A stretch of DNA of 39,339 nt from Malikia granosa (lineage in GTDB: Bacteria; Pseudomonadota; Gammaproteobacteria; Burkholderiales; Burkholderiaceae_C). Shown piece by piece: positions 11,547 through 20,224 of the stretch. The position numbers and the translations under genes are program-made. The stretch lies in the NCBI RefSeq assembly GCF_002980595.1, contig NZ_PVLQ01000061.1, positions 1-39,339 on the forward strand, in the 5' to 3' direction. Numbering within the stretch: position 1 is the first letter of the stretch; each line of letters starts with the position of its first letter. The notes under the pieces were generated by a model. It made no database searches, was not told the origin of the DNA, and worked only from the letters and a program-made list of their open reading frames with translations.

Positions 11547-12814
11547 GTGTGCAGCGCTTGTTGCTGGTCGCCTATCAATGTGGTCCCGGCATGGGATCGG
11601 TGTCGCAGATCGGCTGGGAGTGGTACAGCCGCCTGGCGCAGCAATATCGGGTCACGCTCGTCACGCATGTGCGCAACCGGCAGGCCATTGCAGCGGCGGG
11701 CGGGGCTGTCGGCGACAGCGAAGTGATCTACATCGATACCGAATGGTTTGCCGGTCCTTTGTACCGTCTGGCCCAGCGCCTGTTTCCGCGCAGCGAGCAC
11801 AGTGTCTTTCTCATCGCCTCGCTGGATTATTTCGTCTTCGATGCAGCGGCCTGGCGCCTGCTGGGGCGGCGGCAAGAGCAGGGTGAGCGCTGGGACATCC
11901 TGCATCGCGTGACACCGGTGAGTCTGGCGACCCCGACCTGGCTGGGGCGGCTTGGCATTCCGACCGTGATCGGCCCGCTCAACAGCGGCCTCAAGGACCC
12001 GCCGGGTTTTTCTGCCATCATGCGGCAGGAGTCGACCTGGCTGGTCAACCTGCGCGAGTTCGGCCGTTGGTTCGACGGCGTGATCGGTTCATCGCGTCAT
12101 GCCACTCGCCTGCTGGTGGCGACGCAAGCCACATTGGCCATGGTGCCGCCTCGCTACCGCAAGCGCTGCGAGTTCATGCTGGAAAACGGGGTGGAACTGG
12201 ATCAGTTCGAGCCAACGCCTTGGCCGGCCGCGCCAGGACCGCAGCAGCCGCTGGAGGTGCTCTTCGTCGGCCGCCTGGTTCCAGTCAAGGCACTGAGCTT
12301 GCTGATCGATGCCGTCGCACAGGTGAAGGCGGCAGGGCAGGCGGTCCGGCTGACGGTGGTGGGTGACGGCAGCATGCGTGCCGAATGGGAGCGTCACGCG
12401 CAGACCCTGGCGCTGGGCGAGTCGGTGCGTTTCGTGGGTAGCCAGCCGCTGACCGAGGTGGCGGGATTCATGCGGCGTTGCCACGTGTTTTGTCTGCCCT
12501 CGGTGCGCGAGTCGGGCGGTGCGGTCCTACTCGAGGCCATGGCCTCTGCAAGACCGGTCATCGCGATCCGTTTTGGCGGACCGGCCGAACTGGTCGACGA
12601 CAGCGTAGGCGCCTTGGTGGCACCCGGCAATCCGCAACAGGTAACTGACGACATCGCTAAGTTGTTGCTGCAGCTGCTGCTGCATCCGGCCGAGTGGGCC
12701 GAACGCGGCCAGGCCGGTCGCCGCAAGGTCGAAGCCCATTACAGTTGGAATGCCAAGGTCGAGGCAGCAGGCCGGCTGTACCGGGCTATCCTGAATGAAA
12801 GAACACCCGCATGA
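11543..12814 (+). CDS. Family 4 glycosyltransferase
   Basis: 423 residues, GT-B fold. The N-terminal acceptor domain starts LLLVAYQCGPGMGSVSQIG, a glycine-rich loop. The C-terminal nucleotide-sugar domain has VLFVGRLVPVKAL (about 238-250) and the retaining-GT4 EX7E motif in ESGGAVLLEAM. It transfers a sugar in repeat-unit assembly at the inner face of the membrane; donor and linkage are not readable. It overlaps the genes before and after by 4 nt, within one translation-coupled series. Confidence 0.9.
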   Translation: MSVQRLLLVAYQCGPGMGSVSQIGWEWYSRLAQQYRVTLVTHVRNRQAIAAAGGAVGDSEVIYIDTEWFAGPLYRLAQRLFPRSEHSVFLIASLDYFVFDAAAWRLLGRRQEQGERWDILHRVTPVSLATPTWLGRLGIPTVIGPLNSGLKDPPGFSAIMRQESTWLVNLREFGRWFDGVIGSSRHATRLLVATQATLAMVPPRYRKRCEFMLENGVELDQFEPTPWPAAPGPQQPLEVLFVGRLVPVKALSLLIDAVAQVKAAGQAVRLTVVGDGSMRAEWERHAQTLALGESVRFVGSQPLTEVAGFMRRCHVFCLPSVRESGGAVLLEAMASARPVIAIRFGGPAELVDDSVGALVAPGNPQQVTDDIAKLLLQLLLHPAEWAERGQAGRRKVEAHYSWNAKVEAAGRLYRAILNERTPA

Positions 12815-14052
12815 CTTCTGCTGCAAAAACCGTGCGCATGGCCTACCTGATCAGCCGTTATCCGGCGGTATCGCACACCTTCATCCTGCGCGAGATCCGG
12901 CAGCTGCGCGAGGCCGGATTCGACATCCGAAGCGCCTCGGTCAACTCGCCTGACCGCGCGCTGGCCGACATGACGCCGGATGAGGTGGAGGAAGCCGGCT
13001 CGACCTATTACCTCAAGCGTCACGGCCTGCCGGGAGCATTGCTGGGCCATCTGTGGGGCTGGCGCCATCCGCTCGCCTACTGGCGTGGCCTCAAGGCCGG
13101 ACTTGGCTTTGGCGGCTGGGACCTCAAGCGCAGCCTGTTTGGCCTGTTCTATTTCACCGAGGCCCTGATGCTGGCGCGCTGGATGGAGCCGCAGGGACTG
13201 CGCCATCTGCATGTGCATTTTGCCAGCGCGGCTGCCAATATCGCGCTCATCCTCAAGCAGATGGTGCCGATGACGCTGTCGATTACCGTCCACGGGCCAG
13301 ACGAGTTCTACGACGTGCCGGGCCAGCGGCTGCCGGACAAGATCGAAGCCGCCGATTTCCTGGTCTGCATCAGCCGCTTCGCGCGCAGCCAGTTGATGAA
13401 GCTGTCGCCTGCCAGTGCCTGGGGCAAGCTCGAGCTCTGCCCGCTGGGGGTGGACGTGGCGAACTACAACCCGCAGTCGCCAGCCGCGTCGGAGCGGCCG
13501 TTCACCGTGCTGTGCGTGGGGCGGCTCACGCCGGCCAAGGGCCAGCATGTGCTGCTAGAGGCTTGTGCACGCCTGCGCGATTGTGGTCAGACCTTGCGCC
13601 TCGTAATCGTGGGCACCGGACCCGACGAGGTCTCGCTGCACGCCAGCGCCAAGACGCTAGGCATCCAGGACATGGTGACCTTTACCGGGGCGCAGAACCA
13701 GGAACAGGTACGTGCCTGGTACCGGGACTGCGATGTGTTTGTGCTGCCCAGCTTCGCCGAAGGGGTTCCGGTGGTATTGATGGAGGCCATGGCCAGCGGC
13801 GTACCCTGCGTCACGACCCGCATCACGGGCATTCCCGAGCTCATCCGCGATGGCACCGACGGCCTGTTGGTGACGCCGTCCGATGTGCAGGAGTTGGTCG
13901 ACCGCCTGCTCACGCTGCAAGGCGATCCCGATCTGCGCCGCGAACTCGGAGAGGCGGGTCGCCGCCGGGTGACGCAAGCCTATAACCTGCCGCTCAACGT
14001 GGCCCGGCTCGGGGATATTTTTACGGCTCGACTGGGACGGAAAACATGTTGA
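12811..14052 (+). CDS. Family 4 glycosyltransferase (WcaL-like)
   Basis: 413 residues, GT-B fold, resembling colanic-acid-type glycosyltransferases. The start MAYLISRYPAVSHTFILREI is characteristic of that subgroup. The C-terminal domain has VLCVGRLTPAKGQHVL and the EX7E motif EGVPVVLMEAMASG. It overlaps the preceding gene by 4 nt and the following gene by 7 nt. The role is addition of one repeat-unit sugar; specificity is unknown. Confidence 0.9.
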   Translation: MTSAAKTVRMAYLISRYPAVSHTFILREIRQLREAGFDIRSASVNSPDRALADMTPDEVEEAGSTYYLKRHGLPGALLGHLWGWRHPLAYWRGLKAGLGFGGWDLKRSLFGLFYFTEALMLARWMEPQGLRHLHVHFASAAANIALILKQMVPMTLSITVHGPDEFYDVPGQRLPDKIEAADFLVCISRFARSQLMKLSPASAWGKLELCPLGVDVANYNPQSPAASERPFTVLCVGRLTPAKGQHVLLEACARLRDCGQTLRLVIVGTGPDEVSLHASAKTLGIQDMVTFTGAQNQEQVRAWYRDCDVFVLPSFAEGVPVVLMEAMASGVPCVTTRITGIPELIRDGTDGLLVTPSDVQELVDRLLTLQGDPDLRRELGEAGRRRVTQAYNLPLNVARLGDIFTARLGRKTC

Positions 14053-15248
14053 TGTCCTCATTTCACGCTGTCCAGACTTTGTGGATTTTGCTGGCTCTGA
14101 TGTTGGCACTGCTCACGCTGCCAGGAACATGCTATCTGGCCGTTCTGACCCTGGCTGGCCTGCGCCGCGTGGTGCCGGCGGCTGGTCAGCCAGCGCTGGC
14201 CGGTCCGATCGCCATTGTGGTACCGGCTCACAATGAGGCTATAGGTATTGCCCGTACCGTCGACAACTTGGTCGCGATTGCTCGCCAGGATGGCGCTGCC
14301 ACGGTCTGCGTCGTGGCCGACAATTGCAGCGACGACACTGCCGCCATTGCCCGCGCGCATGGTGCCCGGGTGCTGGAGCGCCATGACCTAACCCAGCGCG
14401 GCAAGGGCTATGCGCTGGATCATGCCTTCAGTCAGCTGGCCGGCCAAGGCTTTGCGGCCTATGTGGTGATCGATGCCGACAGCCTGGCCGAGCCCAATCT
14501 GCTGTCTGTGTTGCGCCGTCACCTGGGTGCTGGGGCTCCCGCAGTGCAGACCCGCTACACCGTGCTCAATGCCGAGCAGTCGCCACGCACCCGCCTGGCC
14601 GAACTGGCCTTGTGCGCCTTCAATGCCTTGCGTCCGCGCGGGCGCCACGCGCTGGGCTGGTCGGCCGGCATCCTGGGCAACGGCTTCGCACTGACTGCCC
14701 AGACCTTGCAACAAGTGCCGTACCGCGCCACTTCCGTGGTGGAGGATCTGGAATACCACCTGCGCTTGATCGAGCATGATCTGCGCGTGCATTTCGCCGA
14801 TGAAACCACCGTGCGCGGTGACATGCCCGTCGCCGGCAGTGGTCAGTCCACCCAGCGGGCGCGCTGGGAGGGAGGGCGCTTGCGCATGCTGCTCGACCAT
14901 GGTGCCAGCTTGCTGCGTCGGGGCCTGAGTGGCCAGTGGCGCTTGCTGGAGCCGCTGCTCGACCTGCTACTGCTGCCGCTGGCCTACCACACCGTACTGC
15001 TGCTGGCCTTGCTGGCCATCCCCCTGGATTGGGCCCGCGGCCTGGGCCTGGCCGGACTCGCGTGGCTGCTGCTGCATGTGCTGGTGGCGGCGGGTGTCGG
15101 TGGGCTTGGCCCCAGGCGCCTCTGGCTGGCCCTCTGGGCCGTGCCCGAATACCTGTGGTGGAAGCTGCGCATGCTGCGTGCCACCGTCAAGACCTCGCAA
15201 GCTTCCGCCGAGTGGGAGCGCACCCACCGCGATACCCCTCACCACTGA
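14046..15248 (+). CDS. Processive-type family 2 glycosyltransferase, membrane-bound
   Basis: 400 residues. One N-terminal membrane segment (about 8-35), a cytoplasmic GT-A domain, and two or three C-terminal membrane segments (about 300-370). Motifs: VVPAHNEA, VVADNCSDDT, DADSLAEP (DXD), VVEDLEYHLRL and QRARW, the QXXRW motif of cellulose/hyaluronan-synthase-like enzymes. QXXRW suggests an inverting beta-glycosyltransferase and possibly processive synthesis, though non-processive members with this motif exist. Start ATG 14046 overlaps the previous gene. Confidence 0.88.
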   Translation: MLMSSFHAVQTLWILLALMLALLTLPGTCYLAVLTLAGLRRVVPAAGQPALAGPIAIVVPAHNEAIGIARTVDNLVAIARQDGAATVCVVADNCSDDTAAIARAHGARVLERHDLTQRGKGYALDHAFSQLAGQGFAAYVVIDADSLAEPNLLSVLRRHLGAGAPAVQTRYTVLNAEQSPRTRLAELALCAFNALRPRGRHALGWSAGILGNGFALTAQTLQQVPYRATSVVEDLEYHLRLIEHDLRVHFADETTVRGDMPVAGSGQSTQRARWEGGRLRMLLDHGASLLRRGLSGQWRLLEPLLDLLLLPLAYHTVLLLALLAIPLDWARGLGLAGLAWLLLHVLVAAGVGGLGPRRLWLALWAVPEYLWWKLRMLRATVKTSQASAEWERTHRDTPHH

Positions 15249-15250
15249 CC

Positions 15251-16234
15251 ATGTCGAGTCATCAGCCCCTCATCAGCGTCATAGTCGTTTCGTTCAATAC
15301 CCGCGACATATTGCGTTCCTGTTTGCAGCGTCTGTTCAGTGTGACCGAGGGCCTGTGTTTGCAGGTGATCGTGATCGACAATGCTTCGCGGGATGCCTCG
15401 GCCGACATGGTCGAGCAGGAGTTTCCCGATGTGCACATGATCCGCAGCGCCATCAACCTGGGCTTTGCTGCAGCCAATAACCTGGGCTTCCTGGCTGCCA
15501 GGGGCGACTATGTGCTGCTGCTCAATCCGGATGCCCTGCTCGAACCCGAAGCCCTGCAGCGCGCCCTGGGCCGAATGGAGGCTGACCCCTGCATCGGCAT
15601 GGGCGGGGGCCTGCTGCTGGGCAAGGACGGTCAACGCGAACCGTCCGCCAGGCTGTTTCCGTCCCTGCTCAACGAGGTGCTGATGCTGTCTGGCCTGGCA
15701 GCAAAATACCCGAAATCACGCTTCTTTGGCCGCTTCGACCGCACCTGGGACGATTCCGGCCAAGCCAGGGCAGTGGACTGGGTGCCGGGCGCCTTTGCCC
15801 TGATGCGCCGCGAGGCGCTCGACCAGGTCGGGCCGTTCGATGAGCGTTTCTTCCTCTATTACGAGGAAGTGGACCTGTGCCGTCGCTTCCACGCCCAGGG
15901 CTGGAAGATTATGTACTGGCCTGACGTGGTGATCCGGCACTGGGGTGGAGAGTCGTCCAAGACGGTGGAGAACCAGGATTTCTCTTCATCCGGCTCCCAG
16001 CTCACCCTGTGGCGCATGCGCAGTGGGCTGCTCTACTACCGCAAGCATCATGGCGCCTTGACGGCCCGTGCGGTGGCCTGGCTGGAGTCCGGCTGGCACG
16101 GGCTGCGCGCCTGGCGTGCGCGCCGCCAAGGGCAGCAGCGCAAGGCCCATGAGTCGGAGCGCGTGGTCGCGCTGATGCGCCAGGCCTGGCAAGAGACCGC
16201 TGGTGGCCTGAACAGTCCTGACCGGCCCTGGTGA
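15251..16234 (+). CDS. Family 2 glycosyltransferase (rhamnosyltransferase-like)
   Basis: 327 residues from ATG 15251, two nucleotides after the previous stop; the frame is open further upstream but that part is inside the preceding gene. It resembles WbbL-type GT2 enzymes: ISVIVVSFNTRDIL, IDNASRDAS, LLLNPDALLEPE (the NPD metal site), and YYEEVDLCRRFHAQGW followed by HWGGESS. It probably transfers a deoxysugar such as rhamnose, but the donor is an inference from family resemblance. Confidence 0.9.
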   Translation: MSSHQPLISVIVVSFNTRDILRSCLQRLFSVTEGLCLQVIVIDNASRDASADMVEQEFPDVHMIRSAINLGFAAANNLGFLAARGDYVLLLNPDALLEPEALQRALGRMEADPCIGMGGGLLLGKDGQREPSARLFPSLLNEVLMLSGLAAKYPKSRFFGRFDRTWDDSGQARAVDWVPGAFALMRREALDQVGPFDERFFLYYEEVDLCRRFHAQGWKIMYWPDVVIRHWGGESSKTVENQDFSSSGSQLTLWRMRSGLLYYRKHHGALTARAVAWLESGWHGLRAWRARRQGQQRKAHESERVVALMRQAWQETAGGLNSPDRPW

Positions 16235-16251
16235 ACTGAAAGGCAAGGCTA

Positions 16252-16788
16252 ATGTTCGAGAATCTGCGCGAAGACTGGCAGACCTATGGCCGGGACCTGT
16301 CGCGCCAGGGTTTCTGGGTGATGTGCGTGTTCCGCTTCGGCCAGTGGCGCTACCGTGTGAAGCCGGCGCCATTGCGCAAGCTGTTTTCCTTCATCTACCG
16401 TGTCTGGCGCACGCTGATCCAGATCATGACCGGCATCGAGCTGCACTGCGAAACCCGGATCGGGCGGCGCCTGTTGATCGAGCATTTCGGCGGCATCATC
16501 ATCAGCGGTGACACGGTGATCGGCGACGATGTGGTAATACGCCAGGGGGTGACCATCGGCCTGCGTCATACCGGCCTGCGTGGCGCTCCCATCATTGGCA
16601 ACCGGGTCGACATCGGTGCCGGTGCCAAGTTGCTCGGTCCCATCCACATCGGTGATGATGCCGTGATTGGAGCCAATGCCGTGGTGCTGACCGACGTTCC
16701 CGCGGGTGCGCTGGCGGTGGGGGTGCCTGCCGTGATCAAGCCGAGGCGCGCGCAGTCAGAGAGTTCTCCAGCAGACCTGTCGGCATAG
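16252..16788 (+). CDS. Serine-acetyltransferase-like hexapeptide acyltransferase
   Basis: 178 residues. It resembles the catalytic C-terminal part of CysE and WcaB/EpsC-type polysaccharide acetyltransferases, with a shorter N-terminal helical region than true CysE. Left-handed beta-helix turns: ETRIGRRLLIEHFGGIIISGD, TVIGDDVVIRQGVTIG, VDIGAGAKLLGPIHIGDDAVIGANAVV. The His of IEHFGG is the likely catalytic base. Context favours acetylation of the exopolysaccharide over cysteine synthesis. It is the last gene of the plus-strand run and converges with the response regulator with 28 nt between them. Confidence 0.85.
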   Translation: MFENLREDWQTYGRDLSRQGFWVMCVFRFGQWRYRVKPAPLRKLFSFIYRVWRTLIQIMTGIELHCETRIGRRLLIEHFGGIIISGDTVIGDDVVIRQGVTIGLRHTGLRGAPIIGNRVDIGAGAKLLGPIHIGDDAVIGANAVVLTDVPAGALAVGVPAVIKPRRAQSESSPADLSA

Positions 16789-16816
16789 GCGGCGGTCTGG
16801 CGTCCAGATACCTGGG

Positions 16817-17503
16817 TCAGTGCGCCGCTGCGTTGACCTTTTCGATCCGGTAGCCAAAACCGTAGACCGGGATGATCTCCCAGCCATTGGTGGGCATGAT
16901 CTGCAGCTTGCGGCGGATGCGGCTGACATGGGTGTCGATGGTCCGGGTATCGACATTGGCGTTCAGACCCCAGAGTTTTTCCAGCAGATGCGCCCGCGAC
17001 AAGAGCTTGCCCGGGTTCTGGAACATGTAGCAGGCGAGTCCGAATTCCCTGTTGGTGAGCTCGACTTCCTCGCCCCGTAATCGTATCTGGTGCGAGGTCT
17101 GGTTGATCTCGTACGGCCCGATTTGCAGCAAGGCGGGCGGCTTGATGCGACGCGACAGCGATTCGATGCGGGCCAGCAGTTCCTGATACTTGGGTGGCTT
17201 GACCAGGTAGTCGTCCGCCCCTGAGCGCAGCGCGTTCACGATGTCGGTTTCCGACTCACGGGAAGTGATGAAGATCACGGCGACTTCCCAGCCTCGTCGT
17301 TCGCGCACCCGTTGCAGCACCACTTCACCCGTGCTGTCGGGCAGCATCCAATCGATGATCAGCAGGTCGAAGTTCTCCTGGCCCAGTGCCCGCTCGAATG
17401 CCTCAGCCGTGCCGTAGCAGGCGCAGCTATACCCTGCGGTAGCGAACCACAGCTTGTACAGCCCCTGCTGGACCATGTCATCCTCAAGCACCCCAATGCG
17501 CAT
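16817..17503 (-). CDS. OmpR/PhoB-family response regulator
   Basis: 228 residues. Receiver domain (1-118) with acidic pocket Glu7-Asp8-Asp9, phosphoacceptor Asp51 (LLIIDWMLP), the Thr/Ser switch in FITSRES and Lys in LVKPP. The C-terminal winged-helix DNA-binding domain (about 130-222) shows LTNREFGLACYM, LSRAHLLEKLWG, DTRTIDTHVSRIRRKL and YGFGYRIE. It should bind direct repeats as a dimer, as PhoB does. No histidine kinase is adjacent; the only kinase in the window is the hybrid kinase at 31420-33753. It probably controls the surrounding locus (see the GTGAA repeats), but that is inference. Confidence 0.92.
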   Translation of the reverse strand: MRIGVLEDDMVQQGLYKLWFATAGYSCACYGTAEAFERALGQENFDLLIIDWMLPDSTGEVVLQRVRERRGWEVAVIFITSRESETDIVNALRSGADDYLVKPPKYQELLARIESLSRRIKPPALLQIGPYEINQTSHQIRLRGEEVELTNREFGLACYMFQNPGKLLSRAHLLEKLWGLNANVDTRTIDTHVSRIRRKLQIMPTNGWEIIPVYGFGYRIEKVNAAAH

Positions 17504-17663
17504 CGATCTGCTTCCTCAAAGACTTGCACATTCTGCGTCTTGAGGATTGTAGGTGATGCCTGTGGCAGTTCTGCGTGGCACGCGGATCCAGCAAGTAGCC
17601 GCGATTGCAGCCTGGCAACTATGCTGGTGTGCGTCCAGAAAATCTGCATGTGCGCATGGGGTG

Positions 17664-18920
17664 TTACAGGTACTTTTTGATCAGCTGGCTTCGGTGTTCA
17701 AAAACTGCTTTGTCAGTATAGTGTTCGCTGATTTGATGGCAGTATGTCATGGCGTTGGCAAGTTCTACCCGGTTGTCATTGAGTCGGCGGATGTTTTTTG
17801 CCAATGCTTCGGTATCGTCCTTGGGTGTCAGAAGATCATGTGAAATATTTTTCAGCAAGTCTTCAGGATAGGGGCTCTTGTATCCTGCGATGGGGGTTCC
17901 TGAGAGCATGGCTTCAATCAGGCAGCGCGGTGATTCTGGCGTCTTGTGGCAGAAGACGAAAATATCTGCTGCTCTGATTGAGCTAAGCAGTTTTTCCTTC
18001 TGGCTTTGATGTCCGTGGAATGTCACCTTACCATCAAGATTTTTTATATTCAGCCGCTGGCGAGCCTCTTCAAGCAAGGGGCCGTCACCTAACCATGATG
18101 CGCTGAAGTCCACTCCCATCGTCTGTAGTTGGTTCATTGTTTCTATCCAGTCGAAGGGGCCTTTCATTCCGGCAACCCGGCCGGCATAGACTATTCTTAG
18201 CGCCTGTCCTTGCATGACGTGCTGGATTTTTTTATCCAGATTCTCCCGGCTGATTCTGTCAGATTCCTTCAGATGAATGTTGTGGACCAGATGGGATTCC
18301 TTGCACATATTGTGGTAGGCTGAAAAGCAATCCATCCCGTGGAACATGCCCAGGTTGGCGCGCGAAATGATGTATTTTTCAGCTGCTGCCATTAGCCATG
18401 ACTGGAAAAGTCTATCCTTTAAAAAACGATAGACGCGCCGAAGACCCTGTCGATCTTGGTATGAGTTCTTGGCTACTTGGTGTTCAACCCTGTCAGTCCA
18501 GACTGAGTAGGCTCTTTTTTGTTTGATAGCCTCTATTGCGGCTAGGCTGGCCCAATCTCCGATTAGGCCGCCAATTGCAAATGAAAGGTATTTGTTGTTG
18601 GATATTAGTTCCCCGAGTAGCTTTCTTGTTGCAAGATAATTCTTGAGGTAGCTCTTGATCTGGTAGGAGTACGGCAGTGGAACCAGTCTTACCCGGTCGA
18701 AAGACTCGAGTGTTGTGGCTGGCAAATATTCAGACGTTGTGTTGCTTGAATGGTATGTTTTTTCATCTATTGTTGGGCATGCTACTGTCACTAATTTGAA
18801 GTTTTCGGCCCATCTGTCGATGCCATTGCAAGCTTGTTTTTCTATGAGGAGTTCGTCGGCTGAGTTTTTTCTAAAGGGTACGGGCAGAACCAATAAGAGG
18901 GAATTTTTTTCAGGTCGCAT
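17664..18920 (-). CDS. GT-B glycosyltransferase, AT-rich (foreign-looking)
   Basis: 418 residues, GT4-like. The C-terminal nucleotide-sugar domain is clear: LRIVYAGRVAGMKGPFDWIE, VTFHGHQSQKEKL, ADIFVFCHKTPESPRCLIEAM. The EX7E motif is imperfect: the usual first Glu is shifted (TPES), with the second Glu in IEAM. Base composition differs sharply from its neighbours: many A/T-ending codons (Asn AAT, Lys AAA, Ile ATA/ATT), and the upstream 116 nt are very AT-rich. This suggests recent acquisition. It is the last gene of the minus-strand series starting with the O-antigen-polymerase-like gene. Confidence 0.85.
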   Translation of the reverse strand: MRPEKNSLLLVLPVPFRKNSADELLIEKQACNGIDRWAENFKLVTVACPTIDEKTYHSSNTTSEYLPATTLESFDRVRLVPLPYSYQIKSYLKNYLATRKLLGELISNNKYLSFAIGGLIGDWASLAAIEAIKQKRAYSVWTDRVEHQVAKNSYQDRQGLRRVYRFLKDRLFQSWLMAAAEKYIISRANLGMFHGMDCFSAYHNMCKESHLVHNIHLKESDRISRENLDKKIQHVMQGQALRIVYAGRVAGMKGPFDWIETMNQLQTMGVDFSASWLGDGPLLEEARQRLNIKNLDGKVTFHGHQSQKEKLLSSIRAADIFVFCHKTPESPRCLIEAMLSGTPIAGYKSPYPEDLLKNISHDLLTPKDDTEALAKNIRRLNDNRVELANAMTYCHQISEHYTDKAVFEHRSQLIKKYL

Positions 18921-19036
18921 GTTTTATTTGTGTATTTTGGTTTATTTTTAATCTATTTCGATATTTTTTAGTATCTTTAAATTTTAAATTCACAATAATA
19001 TTGTGTATTTGTGGAGATCAATTTTTTGGTTTTCGT
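18921..19036. promoter_or_regulatory. AT-rich intergenic region with palindrome
   Basis: An extremely AT-rich spacer between the GT26 gene and the AT-rich GT. It holds a perfect palindrome CACAATA-A-TATTGTG (18991-19005) and an AT-only dyad (TTTAAATTTTAAA) beside it. It probably carries the promoter of the AT-rich GT and could bind a xenogeneic silencer or a specific repressor. No gene is seen. Confidence 0.4.
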
Positions 19037-20197
19037 CTAGCCTCTGGTTGATGCTTTGGGAAGGTAATTTATTCCGTTCCACTCGAAAAGGCGCTTTAAG
19101 TGTGGTGGTGGGCTAATTTGAAGGCGTTGATCACGCAGAGTGAGGTTTTTATCTAGGAGCAGTAGTTGAGCAGCAAAAGAAGGGCCAAAACCGGTGGCTT
19201 GATGCAAGTCTAGAATCACCGGTTTGTTGGTGCTGGCCGCTTGCTGCAACGTGGACAGCACCGTTTCTGGCACCGGATCAGGAATAAAACCTTCAATCTT
19301 CAGGTGCGTGACCCCTGCTTGGCTTGTCAGGGTTGCGCGAGCCGCCGTCTGCTTAGACTGCCAGCGCAACCAGAGAGCGTGAGGCAGCAACTTGTTGAAA
19401 ACCAGGCTGAGCAGGGCTTTGCCGTCGCGCCAGTAGCGGCGCCATAGCAAGGGTTCTTCCTTGATGCGCCATACCCACTCCAGCCCGGTTCTTTGCATCC
19501 ACGGGGGAGCCCTGTTGATGGTTCCTGCTGAAAAATTAATCACAGCCCCCAGGTGGCTGATGATCGGGACCTGCAGTTGAGCCAAGTTATGCAGAATCCA
19601 TGCCTGCCCCTTGACTGCGCCCAAGGCTACGACAAGAAAAGAGGCTCCACTGGCATTGATGCGCGCAATGACGTCGGGCTTGCTGAGCTCTTCGACCGAG
19701 CCGAAGCCTGGTGTCTCATAGCCGACACAGATCAATCCACCAGCATGACTGTTCAGCCTTTGACTGGCAGCCTCGGCGGCCCCGGGCGGACCCCCAAAGA
19801 AAAACACCTTGATCGGTTCTTCGCCTGCAGGCAGAGGATCGGTGTTCAAGCGTTCGAACAGGCCTGAGCCCGTGACGCGTTCGGGCAAGGGGACGCCCAG
19901 CAGGCGCGACATCCAGACCAGAGGCATGCCGTCCGCTACGCTCATGTCGCTATCAATGACCGACTGTCTAAATGCTGCATCGTGCATGCAGCCGATCAGG
20001 AAATTCAGGTTTGGCGTCGACAGGAAAATCCGTTGTCGGCTTCGCCTTGCTTCGCGAATCCGTTGTACCGTTTCATCCATCGTTGCCACGTCAATAGGTA
20101 GGCCAAAAAGACATATGACTTTTCGTGGAGTTTTAGTTAACGGTGAGTCCATGATTTTTAGGGGTAACGGCAATTTACTCTGTTTTCGATCGGACAC
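19037..20197 (-). CDS. WecG/TagA/CpsF (GT26) glycosyltransferase with C-terminal STAS domain
   Basis: 386 residues from GTG 20197; ATG 20152 is an alternative. GT26 enzymes transfer a sugar (for example ManNAc or glucose) to a lipid-linked first sugar. The GT26 domain (about 26-275) has TPNLNFL and the catalytic ADGMPLVW (Asp89). The usual GxPKQExW motif is altered to GAVKGQAW (193-200). The C-terminal 90 residues (about 297-380) resemble a STAS domain: VILDLHQATGFGPSFAAQLLLL aligns with the DSSGLGALL region of the STAS protein at 36223, but the phosphorylatable Ser is Pro. The GT26 call is firm; the STAS call is moderately supported. It sits between the glycoside-hydrolase-like and AT-rich GT genes. 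Confidence 0.85.
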   Translation of the reverse strand: MSDRKQSKLPLPLKIMDSPLTKTPRKVICLFGLPIDVATMDETVQRIREARRSRQRIFLSTPNLNFLIGCMHDAAFRQSVIDSDMSVADGMPLVWMSRLLGVPLPERVTGSGLFERLNTDPLPAGEEPIKVFFFGGPPGAAEAASQRLNSHAGGLICVGYETPGFGSVEELSKPDVIARINASGASFLVVALGAVKGQAWILHNLAQLQVPIISHLGAVINFSAGTINRAPPWMQRTGLEWVWRIKEEPLLWRRYWRDGKALLSLVFNKLLPHALWLRWQSKQTAARATLTSQAGVTHLKIEGFIPDPVPETVLSTLQQAASTNKPVILDLHQATGFGPSFAAQLLLLDKNLTLRDQRLQISPPPHLKRLFEWNGINYLPKASTRG

Positions 20198-20224
20198 TAT
20201 GCTTTTCAGTCCTTGTGGCAGCGG

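Noticed and set aside
14936-15250. N-terminal extension of the GT2 gene starting at 15251
   Set aside because: It would overlap the previous glycosyltransferase by more than 300 nt and adds no domain; the ATG at 15251 begins the canonical fold.
17570-17595. TGGCAC followed by GCA, considered as a sigma-54 promoter
   Set aside because: The GG to GC distance is 12 rather than 10 nt and orientation does not lead to a gene start.
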